Positions 15,640 through 23,617 of a stretch of DNA of 38,006 nucleotides are shown here, piece by piece. Every line of letters starts with the position of its first letter. Position 1 is the stretch's first letter. Position numbers and translations under genes: made by a program. Source of the stretch: an uncultured delta proteobacterium (GTDB lineage: Bacteria; Desulfobacterota; WTBG01; CAIYCZ01; CAIRTM01); NCBI GenBank assembly GCA_903911225.1, contig CAIWCT010000322.1:1-38006 (forward strand). The letters are read 5' to 3'. The notes below the pieces were generated by a model. The model did no database searches, had not been told where the DNA came from, and worked only from the letters and a program-made list of their open reading frames with translations.

Positions 15640-17121
15640 TCAGCTGCGCCTAAACAGTCTGGCAAGATAGGCGAAGCACAATTTTGCATCATGCCAGGGA
15701 CCGGCCGATACGGCATAAAAAGCCTCGGCCGAGTACAGCTCATCCTGCGTAGGCGCGGGGCCGTACACGACCAGAGCCTCGGTGATGAGGCCGGTTTTTG
15801 AAGAGCAGAACAGCGCCTGCCAGTCCCGGCACAGCTGCCGTATCTGCGCGGCGCTTCGGGGTGCAACGCCGACAAGGCGCAAATGGCCCCGGGCAACATT
15901 CGCAAGACCCGGCAAAAAACAGAGCAGAAAATGCCGCAGCCGTGGGAATGGGCCTGAGCTGTCACCGTTATCTGAAAAGCTCAGAAGCCGGAATGTTTTC
16001 CACTGAAGCGGGTCATCGGGGGCAGGCAGTATGACTGCCTCGTGCCGGAAACAAACCGGCCCCTTTCTGAAAATTTTCAAAAGAAGCATTGTGGCAAGCA
16101 ACAAGGGTAACAACGCCGCCAGCAACAGCGCACCCAGCATCCGTGACAGCAGCCGCGCCACCCCCCCGCCAAAGCTGCTGCAACTGACACAGCCAAGGAT
16201 AAAATCGTCCGATACGCTGACCGCGCTGCCGATGCGCGTGTTTACCAGCAGGTTGCGGTCAACGACGCAGTCCTGCAGCTCCAGCATCTCTCCGACATAG
16301 CTGCCGGGCAGCACCGCTGAATCAGCAATCAGGCAGTGGCTGTCAAGAATGCAGTCGCTGCCGATAACGACATTGGGCCCCAGACTCACGCCCGGACCGA
16401 TGCGGCAGTTGGCGCCGATATACACGGGCGGATTCAGGCGGGCTGTCGGATGCAGGCTAACATTGCGCGACAGCCATATCCCGTCGGCAGCCTTCTGGCC
16501 GCCGAACATAAGGCCTTCGAACTCACCGGCGAGCACCATGCGCTGGGCCTCTATAATATCGCCATAGGAGCGGACGCTGAGTACCCGCTTCACCGGCACG
16601 CTGAGTGCCCCGCGGCCACGCAGGTGCTGCTCAAGCGCCGCGGCGTCGGCGCCGGCAGGGGCCGTGGCAAGATCCTGTGCATCGATTATGGCCCAGCCGG
16701 TCCAGAAGCCGTGCCCGTTTTGAGACTGGTCTTGCGAAGGAGCGCAGATAAGGGCTGGTCCTGCGGCCTCCAGCATGCCCGCATCCATGGGCGGCAGCAT
16801 GTCGGCATGGGCAAGCAGCAAACTGCCGTCATGCTTCCCGGCAAGGGCCGGTTGCAGCATGTTATAGGGCCGGGCGGCATCGCGGGCAAGGCGTAAAGTG
16901 AAGCTGCACCCCCACCGCATGCCGCTGCCAAGCAAAGCCTCATACTTCTCAGGATCGTTTGATAAAATAATGTCAAAGCCGAGTATGCCCATGCCTGCAA
17001 TATGTTCAATCACATGCTGCAGAAAAGGCCTGTCCAGCAGCGGCAGCAGGGGCGGCGAGTGCCGCGGGCTGAACTGCGCCTGCTTAGAGGCATGTCCTGT
17101 AGCGATTATGACAGCTCGCAT
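15640..17121 (-). CDS. Nucleotidyltransferase-like / LbetaH / phosphoglycosyl-transferase-like fusion, both enzymatic domains degenerate
   Basis: A 493-residue three-part protein (start at 17121, MRAVIIATG, with GAAGGA upstream). Residues 1-205 have the sugar-1-phosphate nucleotidyltransferase fold, but the signature G-x-G-x-R loop reads ATGHASKQ and the usual PKPLLP lysine is lost (SPPLLP). Residues 218-310 are left-handed beta-helix hexapeptide repeats (YIGANCRIGPGVSLGPNVVIG). Residues 322-493 match the small phosphoglycosyl transferase fold: a hydrophobic helix (328-350), GPVCFRHE, KTFRLLSF, LPGLANVARGHLRLVG and a C-terminal DAKLCFAYL block. Aligned with the neighbouring intact enzyme, the catalytic Asp-Glu pair is replaced by C401-F402. 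It follows that enzyme by 13 bases. A scaffold or regulatory role in priming is possible; residual activity cannot be excluded. Confidence 0.8.
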   Translation of the reverse strand: MRAVIIATGHASKQAQFSPRHSPPLLPLLDRPFLQHVIEHIAGMGILGFDIILSNDPEKYEALLGSGMRWGCSFTLRLARDAARPYNMLQPALAGKHDGSLLLAHADMLPPMDAGMLEAAGPALICAPSQDQSQNGHGFWTGWAIIDAQDLATAPAGADAAALEQHLRGRGALSVPVKRVLSVRSYGDIIEAQRMVLAGEFEGLMFGGQKAADGIWLSRNVSLHPTARLNPPVYIGANCRIGPGVSLGPNVVIGSDCILDSHCLIADSAVLPGSYVGEMLELQDCVVDRNLLVNTRIGSAVSVSDDFILGCVSCSSFGGGVARLLSRMLGALLLAALLPLLLATMLLLKIFRKGPVCFRHEAVILPAPDDPLQWKTFRLLSFSDNGDSSGPFPRLRHFLLCFLPGLANVARGHLRLVGVAPRSAAQIRQLCRDWQALFCSSKTGLITEALVVYGPAPTQDELYSAEAFYAVSAGPWHDAKLCFAYLARLFRRS

Positions 17122-17134
17122 GGGCCGTGTCCTT

Positions 17135-17878
17135 CTAATATGCCCCGCGGCCGGACAGCACCGCAGGAACCGTTTTAAAAAGAAGCTTGATATCCAGCCA
17201 CAGGCTCTGGCTTTCAATATACTGAACGTCAAGCTGCACCTGCTCGGGAAACGGGATATCTCCCCGTCCACTCACCTGCCAGATGCAGGTAAGCCCGGGG
17301 GTAATCTCAAGGCGCCGGCGGTCTTCAAGGCTGTAGAGCGCCACCTCGCGCGGCACCGGCGGCCGCGGCCCCACCAGGGACATATCACCTTTGAGCACCG
17401 ACCATACCTGGGGCAGCTCGTCAATGCTGAGCTTTCTGATAATGCGGCCGATCCAGGTTATCCGGGGGTCACGCTTCATTTTGAAGGTGCGCTGATCGGC
17501 ATGCTCGCTGTGTGCCAGAAGGGAATCCTTAAGCTGTTCGGCATTCATGACCATGGAACGGAACTTGGGGAAGTCGAACTCCCGGCCCCATAGGCCCACG
17601 CGCTTCTGCCAGAATAGAACCGGGCCGCCGTCAGTGAACTTTATGCAAGCGGCTACGGCGGTAAACAGCGGCAGCAGCAGCAGAAACATCGTAGAGGCTA
17701 CGGCAATGTCAAAGCCGCGTTTCAGGAGACGCGCACCCCCGACAACCACCAGCCAGGCATACTTTTTCCGCAAAAACCGCCTGCGATTTGCAGCCCCGCC
17801 CGAACCATACAGCCGGGAAAGCGCATCAATAATTTCAACTCGCTGGTAATTCACGAAAACAGTCCTTTGCCGCAACAT
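17135..17878 (-). CDS. Priming phosphoglycosyl transferase (bacterial sugar transferase family)
   Basis: A 247-residue monotopic phosphoglycosyl transferase. It moves a sugar-1-phosphate from a nucleotide sugar to undecaprenyl phosphate at the inner membrane, the first step of exopolysaccharide repeat-unit assembly. It has a 50-residue N-terminal lead, the membrane re-entrant helix (about 52-82, KRGFDIAVASTMFLLLLPL), GPVLFWQKRVG, KFRSM, the catalytic pair D153-E154 in SIDELPQVW, GDMSLVGPRPP and the C-terminal PGLTCIWQVSGRG and LDIKLLFKT blocks. All catalytic residues are intact, so this is the working primer beside the degenerate fusion. The start at 17878 has only a weak ribosome binding site. 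It is 38 bases downstream of the dTDP-rhamnose reductase. The sugar specificity (Gal, Glc or another) cannot be told by eye. Confidence 0.95.
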   Translation of the reverse strand: MLRQRTVFVNYQRVEIIDALSRLYGSGGAANRRRFLRKKYAWLVVVGGARLLKRGFDIAVASTMFLLLLPLFTAVAACIKFTDGGPVLFWQKRVGLWGREFDFPKFRSMVMNAEQLKDSLLAHSEHADQRTFKMKRDPRITWIGRIIRKLSIDELPQVWSVLKGDMSLVGPRPPVPREVALYSLEDRRRLEITPGLTCIWQVSGRGDIPFPEQVQLDVQYIESQSLWLDIKLLFKTVPAVLSGRGAY

Positions 17879-17916
17879 TTACCGTACATAAAAACCATCC
17901 GTGTGCTGCGCAGAAT

Positions 17917-18759
17917 TTAGTGCTGCTCCAGCTGCATATAGCTCTCCAGAGCCTGCTCCCAGGGCCGCAATATATGACCCGTTTCCCTGATAAATTTCGA
18001 GCAGTCGAGTACTGAATATGCGGGCCGGCGGGCGGGCCGGGCAAGGCGCTCCGATGAAATGGGCAGCACGCGGATTGTGCTGCCTGCAATGGCAAAAATC
18101 CTCCGCGCAAAATCGTACCACGAGCATGACCCGGCATTGGTCACATGATAGATGCCGCGGGCCGGCACGGCAAGAAGCGCCTCTATGGCCAGGGCAAGGT
18201 CGGCTGTGCAGGTAGGGGATCCGGTCTGATCATGTACCACCTGCAGTTCGTCACGCTCCCGGGCAAGATGCAGCATAGTGCCGACAAAATGTTTGCCCTG
18301 CCGACCATAAAGCCACTCGGTCCTAATGATGATATGGTCGTCCAGCGCTTCCTGAATAGCGCGCTCGCCGGCAAGCTTGGATTTGCCGTAGACCGACAAA
18401 GGATTGGGCGCATCGTCCTCAACATAGGGGCGCTGGGCAGTGCCGTCAAAAACATAGTCCGTGCTGAAATGGACCAGTTTTGCACCGAACTGCCGACAGG
18501 CAAGGGCGAGATTTTTCACGCCTTCTGCGTTTGCCGCGAAAGCATTGGCGGAATCAGTCTCGCAGCCGTCCACATTGGTATAGCCGGCACAATTAATGAC
18601 ACAGTCTGGCGTGTGCATGGCCAACTGTTGAGCTATTTGGGAAGGATTGCCGATGTCAAGGTCGGCATGCGTGGTGGGAGTCAGTTGATAGGTGCCTTCA
18701 AGAACCCGGATAATATCCTGCGCCAACATACCCCGAGCACCTGTTATAAGTACTTTCAT
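17917..18759 (-). CDS. rfbD: dTDP-4-dehydrorhamnose reductase
   Basis: A 280-residue extended short-chain dehydrogenase that makes dTDP-L-rhamnose from dTDP-4-dehydrorhamnose. It shows the Rossmann loop GARGMLAQD (residues 7-15), INCAGYTNVDGCE, FSTDYVFDG (98-106), the catalytic Y124-x3-K128 (YGKSK) and the RTEWLYG block typical of RmlD/RfbD. The start MKVLITG at 18759 is preferred over ATG 18774 because GGGGTT lies about ten bases upstream and the Rossmann strand begins directly. It is the first gene of the left arm, reading away from the AT-rich divergent region. rfbA, rfbB and rfbC are absent from the window and must be elsewhere. It predicts rhamnose in the polymer, which fits the WbbL-like glycosyltransferase on the right arm. 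Confidence 0.94.
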   Translation of the reverse strand: MKVLITGARGMLAQDIIRVLEGTYQLTPTTHADLDIGNPSQIAQQLAMHTPDCVINCAGYTNVDGCETDSANAFAANAEGVKNLALACRQFGAKLVHFSTDYVFDGTAQRPYVEDDAPNPLSVYGKSKLAGERAIQEALDDHIIIRTEWLYGRQGKHFVGTMLHLARERDELQVVHDQTGSPTCTADLALAIEALLAVPARGIYHVTNAGSCSWYDFARRIFAIAGSTIRVLPISSERLARPARRPAYSVLDCSKFIRETGHILRPWEQALESYMQLEQH

Positions 18760-19145
18760 ACCGACGAACCCCATTAATAAAATTAATTGGATTAATTAAA
18801 TTATATATATGTTTTTTTGCTTTTATCAAGTATCAAGATATATCATTCTTGAAAAAAATCGGAAAACGAAGCTTTTTCGGAAAAAAATCCGTTTCCCAGC
18901 ATTAAATTGAGCAGTGAAATCAGCACTACAGCAATTATAATAAAAACTTACTGATTTTTTTCAGAAGTTTTATGTCAAAAGGCCGATAGTAATCTATATT
19001 ATAGTATAAGATGCACGACCATAATCTTTTTTTTCAAAAATACCGGCAGAATTATTTTATTGTTTTAGAATTACATAGACTCTTTTAAAGTGCCGTGATA
19101 TTTTTTTTATAACTTAATTCAAATCCACAATATCTCTCGAAAGCC
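18760..19145. promoter_or_regulatory. AT-rich divergent promoter region between the two polysaccharide arms
   Basis: 386 bases separate the divergent rfbD and wza-like genes. The stretch is strikingly AT-rich compared with flanking coding DNA, and I find no coding frame in it. It holds AT palindromes close to the rfbD start (AATTAATT-GG-ATTAATTAA at 18781-18799), an operator-like repeat cluster (listed separately) and a TATTATAGTATAAGAT stretch around 18998-19013 that could supply a -10 box for the right arm. No convincing sigma-54 element was seen. The promoters of both arms must lie here; exact sites are uncertain. Confidence 0.65.
18824..18852. promoter_or_regulatory. Candidate operator: tandem direct repeat plus inverted repeat
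   Basis: TATCAAG occurs twice in tandem (18824-18830, 18831-18837). The second copy forms one arm of a TCAAGA-N8-TCTTGA inverted repeat (18833-18838 and 18847-18852). It lies about 65-95 bases upstream of the rfbD start in the divergent intergenic region, a suitable place for a dimeric regulator. No matching regulator gene is in the window. Confidence 0.4.
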
Positions 19146-20291
19146 ATGCTGCGAATGAACTTTGTTTTTTTGCGCCATGCTGTCATCATCTGTATACTTG
19201 CACTGGGAGCCTGTGCTCACAAGGAAACTCCCGTCGAATCCCCTGAACTTAACCAGAGCTTCATAACCGAGCCGGCAAAACAAAAAGACCAGTTTGCCAT
19301 ACCTGAAAAAATAGAAGCCCTATCAAAAGACCTCCCCTCGGAATACCTGCTCGGGCCCGGCGATGAGCTATCGCTCAAAGTCTGGAACCGGCCTGATATC
19401 TCCGATGAAAAAATCATTGTCGGGCCCGACGGTGTCATCAATATTCTTCGGGTCGGCCCTGTCAAAGTTACCAACAGAACCCGAGATGATGTCAACCGGG
19501 AGATCGTGCACAAACTTACCGCATTCTACGAAAACCCAGAGCTTACCCTCTCAGTCAAGACATATAACAACAACAAGGCATTCGTGCTGGGGCGTGTTGA
19601 AAATCCAGGGGTTGTAAAATTTCCGGGCAACGGAACCCTGCTTGAGGCGCTGTCCCTGGCCGGCGGGCTGCCCGTGCGGCAAAGTGCAGCGTTTCTCACC
19701 AAATGCGCCATCATACGGGGGAAAGAGCAGATCATCTGGGTGGATCTGCGTGAGCTTTTAAACAACGGCAATATGGCGCTCAATGCCCCCATACGCAATA
19801 ATGATGTGATATTCATTCCCGAAAGCGACGATGAGCTGGTGTATGTCATGGGCGAGGTCAAAGTGCCCGGTGCGATCAAGCTGAAAACGAGACTAACCTA
19901 TCTCGACGCTTTGATGCTTGCAGGCGGCCCGACCGAAGATGCAAATTCGGTTAAAACCTATCTTATCCGCTTCGATGGCAAGAACGGTGTAACACACCAG
20001 ATTGACCTGAAAAAAATGCTGTCGCAGGCTGATATGAGCGATAATTTCATGCTGCAGGACAATGACATTGTCTATGTAACCCGAAGCGGCCTGAGCAATT
20101 TTAATTATCTGCTGCGACAGGTGCTACCGGCCTTGCAGGTGATTGACCTGACAACCAATACGCTTGAGCGCTTCGGCACCATGCCATCATTCAGAAAGCA
20201 TGTCTACGGCCAGGATCCGAATGCGTCTGCCACCAACAATAATAACCCGAACAACATTAACAGCACCACAAAAAGCACATTGACGCGCTGA
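19146..20291 (+). CDS. Wza-type outer-membrane polysaccharide export lipoprotein
   Basis: A 381-residue export protein with a lipoprotein signal peptide (hydrophobic VIICILALGAC, lipidated C23). A Poly_export domain (about 65-150; YLLGPGDELSLKVWNRPDIS) is followed by two SLBB beta-grasp domains (about 152-235, FVLGRVENPGVVKFPGNGTLLEALSLAGG region, and 238-325, VYVMGEVKVPGAIKL). The C-terminus is Asn/Thr-rich low-complexity sequence (about 358-378). In known systems the protein forms the octameric outer-membrane channel and works with the Wzc/Wzz-type protein encoded next. It starts the right arm. The start could be 19146 or the in-frame ATG at 19155; neither has a strong ribosome binding site. 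Confidence 0.95.
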   Translation: MLRMNFVFLRHAVIICILALGACAHKETPVESPELNQSFITEPAKQKDQFAIPEKIEALSKDLPSEYLLGPGDELSLKVWNRPDISDEKIIVGPDGVINILRVGPVKVTNRTRDDVNREIVHKLTAFYENPELTLSVKTYNNNKAFVLGRVENPGVVKFPGNGTLLEALSLAGGLPVRQSAAFLTKCAIIRGKEQIIWVDLRELLNNGNMALNAPIRNNDVIFIPESDDELVYVMGEVKVPGAIKLKTRLTYLDALMLAGGPTEDANSVKTYLIRFDGKNGVTHQIDLKKMLSQADMSDNFMLQDNDIVYVTRSGLSNFNYLLRQVLPALQVIDLTTNTLERFGTMPSFRKHVYGQDPNASATNNNNPNNINSTTKSTLTR

Positions 20292-20329
20292 CCTTTCACC
20301 CCTGAGATAATGCGCCCGAGAGGCTTTAC

Positions 20330-22561
20330 ATGGCATCAGACACAGGATCAGGCCTTCAGAGACAGGCATCGAAGCCCTTTGACCCGGTTGCGACAATCGT
20401 GCGGCACTGGTTTAAAATAGCAGTATTTGGAACGGTGCTGTTCATCCTGATACTGCCCGTTTTGCTTTTGCTTAAAAACCCCTATTTTGCAACCACGGGT
20501 AAGCTGCGCATTTCACCGGTTGTGCCCGCTCTGATAACGCGCAGCGATGAGCTCTCAATAACGGGCTACTACACCAGCTATGTTCAGACTCAGGTCGACA
20601 AGATAAAAACCCCTGAAATTCTCGAAGCCGCCTTTGAAAAGCTCAAGCCGGAAATTCGTCGCATCCATGCCCCGGGGGGCATGCCCGTGACCCAGGCCGC
20701 CGAAATCCTTAAACGCAAGCTGATTGTCGTGCAGGTGGCAGGAACGCACCTTATTTCCATTACTCTTGGCGGCACAAAACCAGACGGACTTGCCGAAATG
20801 GTCAATGCCGTTATGGACTCCTACATGGCGCGGTTGCGCGACGAGGAAGATGGCCGGGACAACCGAAGGCTGAAGTACCTGCAGCAGGACAAAGATGCCC
20901 GTGAAAAGGAAGTTGAGCTGCTTGCCCAGACGGTGGAAGTTCTTTCCCGTGATGCCAATACCAGCACGTTCTCTGAAATGCACAATGTCCATGATCCGGC
21001 CCTGGTTCAGCTGCAGCACGCCTACGTGCGCGCCTATGGGCTACGGTTAGAAAAAGAAAATGCGCTGAAGGAGCTGCGCACAGAAGGCGAAGCGCTCAAG
21101 CAGGTTTCCCTTGAGCCCCTGGTTGATGAAATGGTCGAAAGCAACGACGCCCTGTCGCAAATCGATCAATACACCTACCAGACCCTGCAGCAGATGCGCT
21201 CCTCGATTGACGGTGTCTCAAAGAGCAATCCGGACAAAAAATATATCGACGCCCGCATGCAGGGCATGGGTGACTACCTGCAGAAAAAGCGTACCGACAT
21301 TCGCGACCGCGCCCACTCCATTGTCTACGGCAAACGGGATGTCGAGCAGCAGAAAAACCTGATCAAGGCCGAAGCAGAATTCCGCCAGGCGCAGAGCGAA
21401 GAGCAGGAAATCATCAAAGAGCGCGACCGCGTGCAGCAGCTGAAAGTCGTTACGTCGCAGGCGATTCTTAAAGGGCAGGATACCGTTGCTCGCCTTGAAC
21501 ACCTGCGCGCCATGCTCAACAGAATCGACGAACGCATCAATGATCTCAAGCTTGAAACCATGGCGCCGGGAAGGATTTCCCTTGATAGCACTGCCCGAAG
21601 GCCCGAACTGCCCGACAGCGAAAGCTCGAAAAAAGCCCTGCTCCTAGCGCTCCTGCTCTCTTTCGGCGCTGCGGCTGGAGTTTGCATCGCATTTGATATC
21701 ATGGATAATCGCGTCCGCACGCGTAAGGATGTTGCCGCGGCCGTGGGCGCGCCGCCCTCATGGCCCATATCGAACTATCTGCGCCACGCCCTCCCTGAGG
21801 TTGCCTTTCACCGCGTGACCCGCGACGACCAAAACAATACGGTTGCCATGGCCATCAACAGCCTTGCAGTGCATCTGAACAAGGAAAGGGTTGACCATGG
21901 CGGTAAGGTAGTGCTTTTTACGGGTGTTGACAGCCAGTCGGGCGTCACGGGCATAGCACTCAATACCGCCTATGCCCTGTCGCTCATGTGCGGTAAAATT
22001 CTGGTCATCGATGCAAACCAGATGCATCCCCAAATTGCCGCGCTGACCGGCATTGCCGCTGAATCTGATTTGCAGGCACTGCTTTCAGGCGCGGCACGCA
22101 TTGACGACTGTATTGCTGCCGCTGATGACCGGGGTTTTGACGTCCTGCCCCTGCGTCCGGCTACAAAAGCCGCAGAACTTGCGCCAATGGCCCGCGCCGC
22201 ATTCCCGGGCATACTGCAGGAACTGCGCAGCCGCTATAACTTCGTACTCATCGATGCCCCTCCCGTGCTGAAGCACGATCTGACGGAATACCTGCTCGTG
22301 CATGCCGATATGGCAGTGCTCATCATTCAGGGTGACCGGAGCCCCTACAGCGCAACGCACATGGCAGCTGACATCATCCTGAAACTGCAGGTGCCGGCAC
22401 TGGCCCCGGTGCTCAACTGGGGCGCTCCCCGGCAGCGTTCGCAGGGAGAAATTTTTATCGCTTCCCTGCTGAACCGCGTCGAGCTGGAACTGCGGCAGGC
22501 ACCGGGCCGCCTGGCGCAGCTGCCGGAATATATTGCAAAAATCAGAAGCAGGCGATCATGA
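20330..22561 (+). CDS. Wzc-like polysaccharide co-polymerase with degenerate tyrosine-kinase domain
   Basis: A 743-residue inner-membrane protein. The Wzz-type N-terminus has a membrane helix (about 24-46), long periplasmic coiled coils (about 175-420), a second helix (about 439-460) and a cytoplasmic BY-kinase-like ATPase domain (about 485-735). In active BY-kinases the P-loop is G-x-G-K-S/T; here it reads DSQSGVTG (534-541), with V539 at the lysine position in my alignment. The later motifs ILVIDANQ (Walker A' position) and FVLIDAPP (Walker B) survive. The C-terminus (AKIRSRRS) has no tyrosine cluster. It therefore probably controls chain length without tyrosine phosphorylation, or relies on another kinase. 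The start has GAGAGG upstream, and its end overlaps the next gene (ATGA). Confidence 0.9.
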   Translation: MASDTGSGLQRQASKPFDPVATIVRHWFKIAVFGTVLFILILPVLLLLKNPYFATTGKLRISPVVPALITRSDELSITGYYTSYVQTQVDKIKTPEILEAAFEKLKPEIRRIHAPGGMPVTQAAEILKRKLIVVQVAGTHLISITLGGTKPDGLAEMVNAVMDSYMARLRDEEDGRDNRRLKYLQQDKDAREKEVELLAQTVEVLSRDANTSTFSEMHNVHDPALVQLQHAYVRAYGLRLEKENALKELRTEGEALKQVSLEPLVDEMVESNDALSQIDQYTYQTLQQMRSSIDGVSKSNPDKKYIDARMQGMGDYLQKKRTDIRDRAHSIVYGKRDVEQQKNLIKAEAEFRQAQSEEQEIIKERDRVQQLKVVTSQAILKGQDTVARLEHLRAMLNRIDERINDLKLETMAPGRISLDSTARRPELPDSESSKKALLLALLLSFGAAAGVCIAFDIMDNRVRTRKDVAAAVGAPPSWPISNYLRHALPEVAFHRVTRDDQNNTVAMAINSLAVHLNKERVDHGGKVVLFTGVDSQSGVTGIALNTAYALSLMCGKILVIDANQMHPQIAALTGIAAESDLQALLSGAARIDDCIAAADDRGFDVLPLRPATKAAELAPMARAAFPGILQELRSRYNFVLIDAPPVLKHDLTEYLLVHADMAVLIIQGDRSPYSATHMAADIILKLQVPALAPVLNWGAPRQRSQGEIFIASLLNRVELELRQAPGRLAQLPEYIAKIRSRRS

Positions 22562-23586
22562 AGCACACAGACGGAAGCGATGCAGTGGCGCCACGGTTTT
22601 TTTATCTCATACCGGCCCTGTCGCGCAACCGGTTCAGCTATGAAAGTCGCTGGACGCACATGAAACGGCTACTCGCGGGCGGCAAGCGGCAAGTGCCCTC
22701 TGGTGGGGTTAAAATTATTTATCAGCACTGCGATCTGCTCAACAAAAACGGTCGCATCGCCTACCCCGTTCACCTGGGAGATTTCGTCATCGACTGGTTC
22801 GCCCATGATACCACCCCCATCAACCGAGATCAGGCCCTGACGATGATACGGGAAAACGATGTGCTCATCTGCCCCGAGGTCATACCCCGCGTGGCAGCCC
22901 CTTTTGCCTGCCGACGCAAAATCGCTTTTGTGCAGAACTGGTTTTTACCGGATCTTGCCACAGGGCCCGGCAAAAGCTACGAGGACTTCGGCTTCAGCGG
23001 ACTTCTTTCCTGCTCGCTGTATATAAAAGAGTACATGGCGTCGCGCTCGCGGCTTGCCTGCCAGCTGGTTATGAACGGCATCGACCTTAACGCCTTCAGC
23101 CCCGCACCCCGGGAGCGCATACCGCGGCGCGTTCTCTGCTTTAACCGCCGCAATATACAGGATGCCCGCGCTGCCCGGCAGCTGCTGCCGCCTGCATTGC
23201 GGGAATCAGCCACATTCATAGAACTGGAGAACAAGTATTCTCAAAATGAAATTATAGGCTTTTACCGCAGCGCCGATATCTTCATGGCCATCGGGTACCC
23301 TGAGGGTTTTGCCCTGCCACCCCTTGAGGCCATGGCCTGCGGCTGCGCAGTTATCGGTTTTACCGGAGGCGGCGCGGGCGAGTTCATGATCGACGGGGAG
23401 ACGGCCCTTGTCTCGCCCGACGGCGACGCTCAATCTCTTGCCCGCAACCTTGAGCGCGTGCTGACGGACGGCGGGGTCAGGGAGCAAATTCGCGGTGGCG
23501 GCACTGCAAAGGCCGGCCAGTATTCCCTGGAGCGCATGGAGCAGGAGCTGATCGTCTTTGCCGATTCTTTTTCCCGCAGCCCATGA
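22558..23586 (+). CDS. Glycosyltransferase, GT4-like
   Basis: A 342-residue GT-B glycosyltransferase, presumably adding one sugar to the lipid-linked repeat unit at the cytoplasmic membrane face. The C-terminal half has the nucleotide-sugar-binding pattern YPEGFALPPLEAMACGCAVIG (retaining E-x7-E type) followed by GGGAGEFM and a GETALVSPDGD segment. The N-terminal half is unusual for GT4 (IYQHCDLLNKNGRIAYPVH, then a VLICPEVIPRVAA segment), so I place it only near that family. It starts in an ATGA overlap with the Wzc-like gene. Donor and acceptor cannot be assigned. Confidence 0.85.
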   Translation: MKHTDGSDAVAPRFFYLIPALSRNRFSYESRWTHMKRLLAGGKRQVPSGGVKIIYQHCDLLNKNGRIAYPVHLGDFVIDWFAHDTTPINRDQALTMIRENDVLICPEVIPRVAAPFACRRKIAFVQNWFLPDLATGPGKSYEDFGFSGLLSCSLYIKEYMASRSRLACQLVMNGIDLNAFSPAPRERIPRRVLCFNRRNIQDARAARQLLPPALRESATFIELENKYSQNEIIGFYRSADIFMAIGYPEGFALPPLEAMACGCAVIGFTGGGAGEFMIDGETALVSPDGDAQSLARNLERVLTDGGVREQIRGGGTAKAGQYSLERMEQELIVFADSFSRSP

Positions 23587-23617
23587 AAGTGTAACCGCAC
23601 CACAGAGCGAGGCTGGC

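Noticed and set aside
18760-19145. A sigma-54 promoter for the polysaccharide arms
   Set aside because: I searched the AT-rich region for a TGGC-N8-TTGC type pair and found no convincing match.
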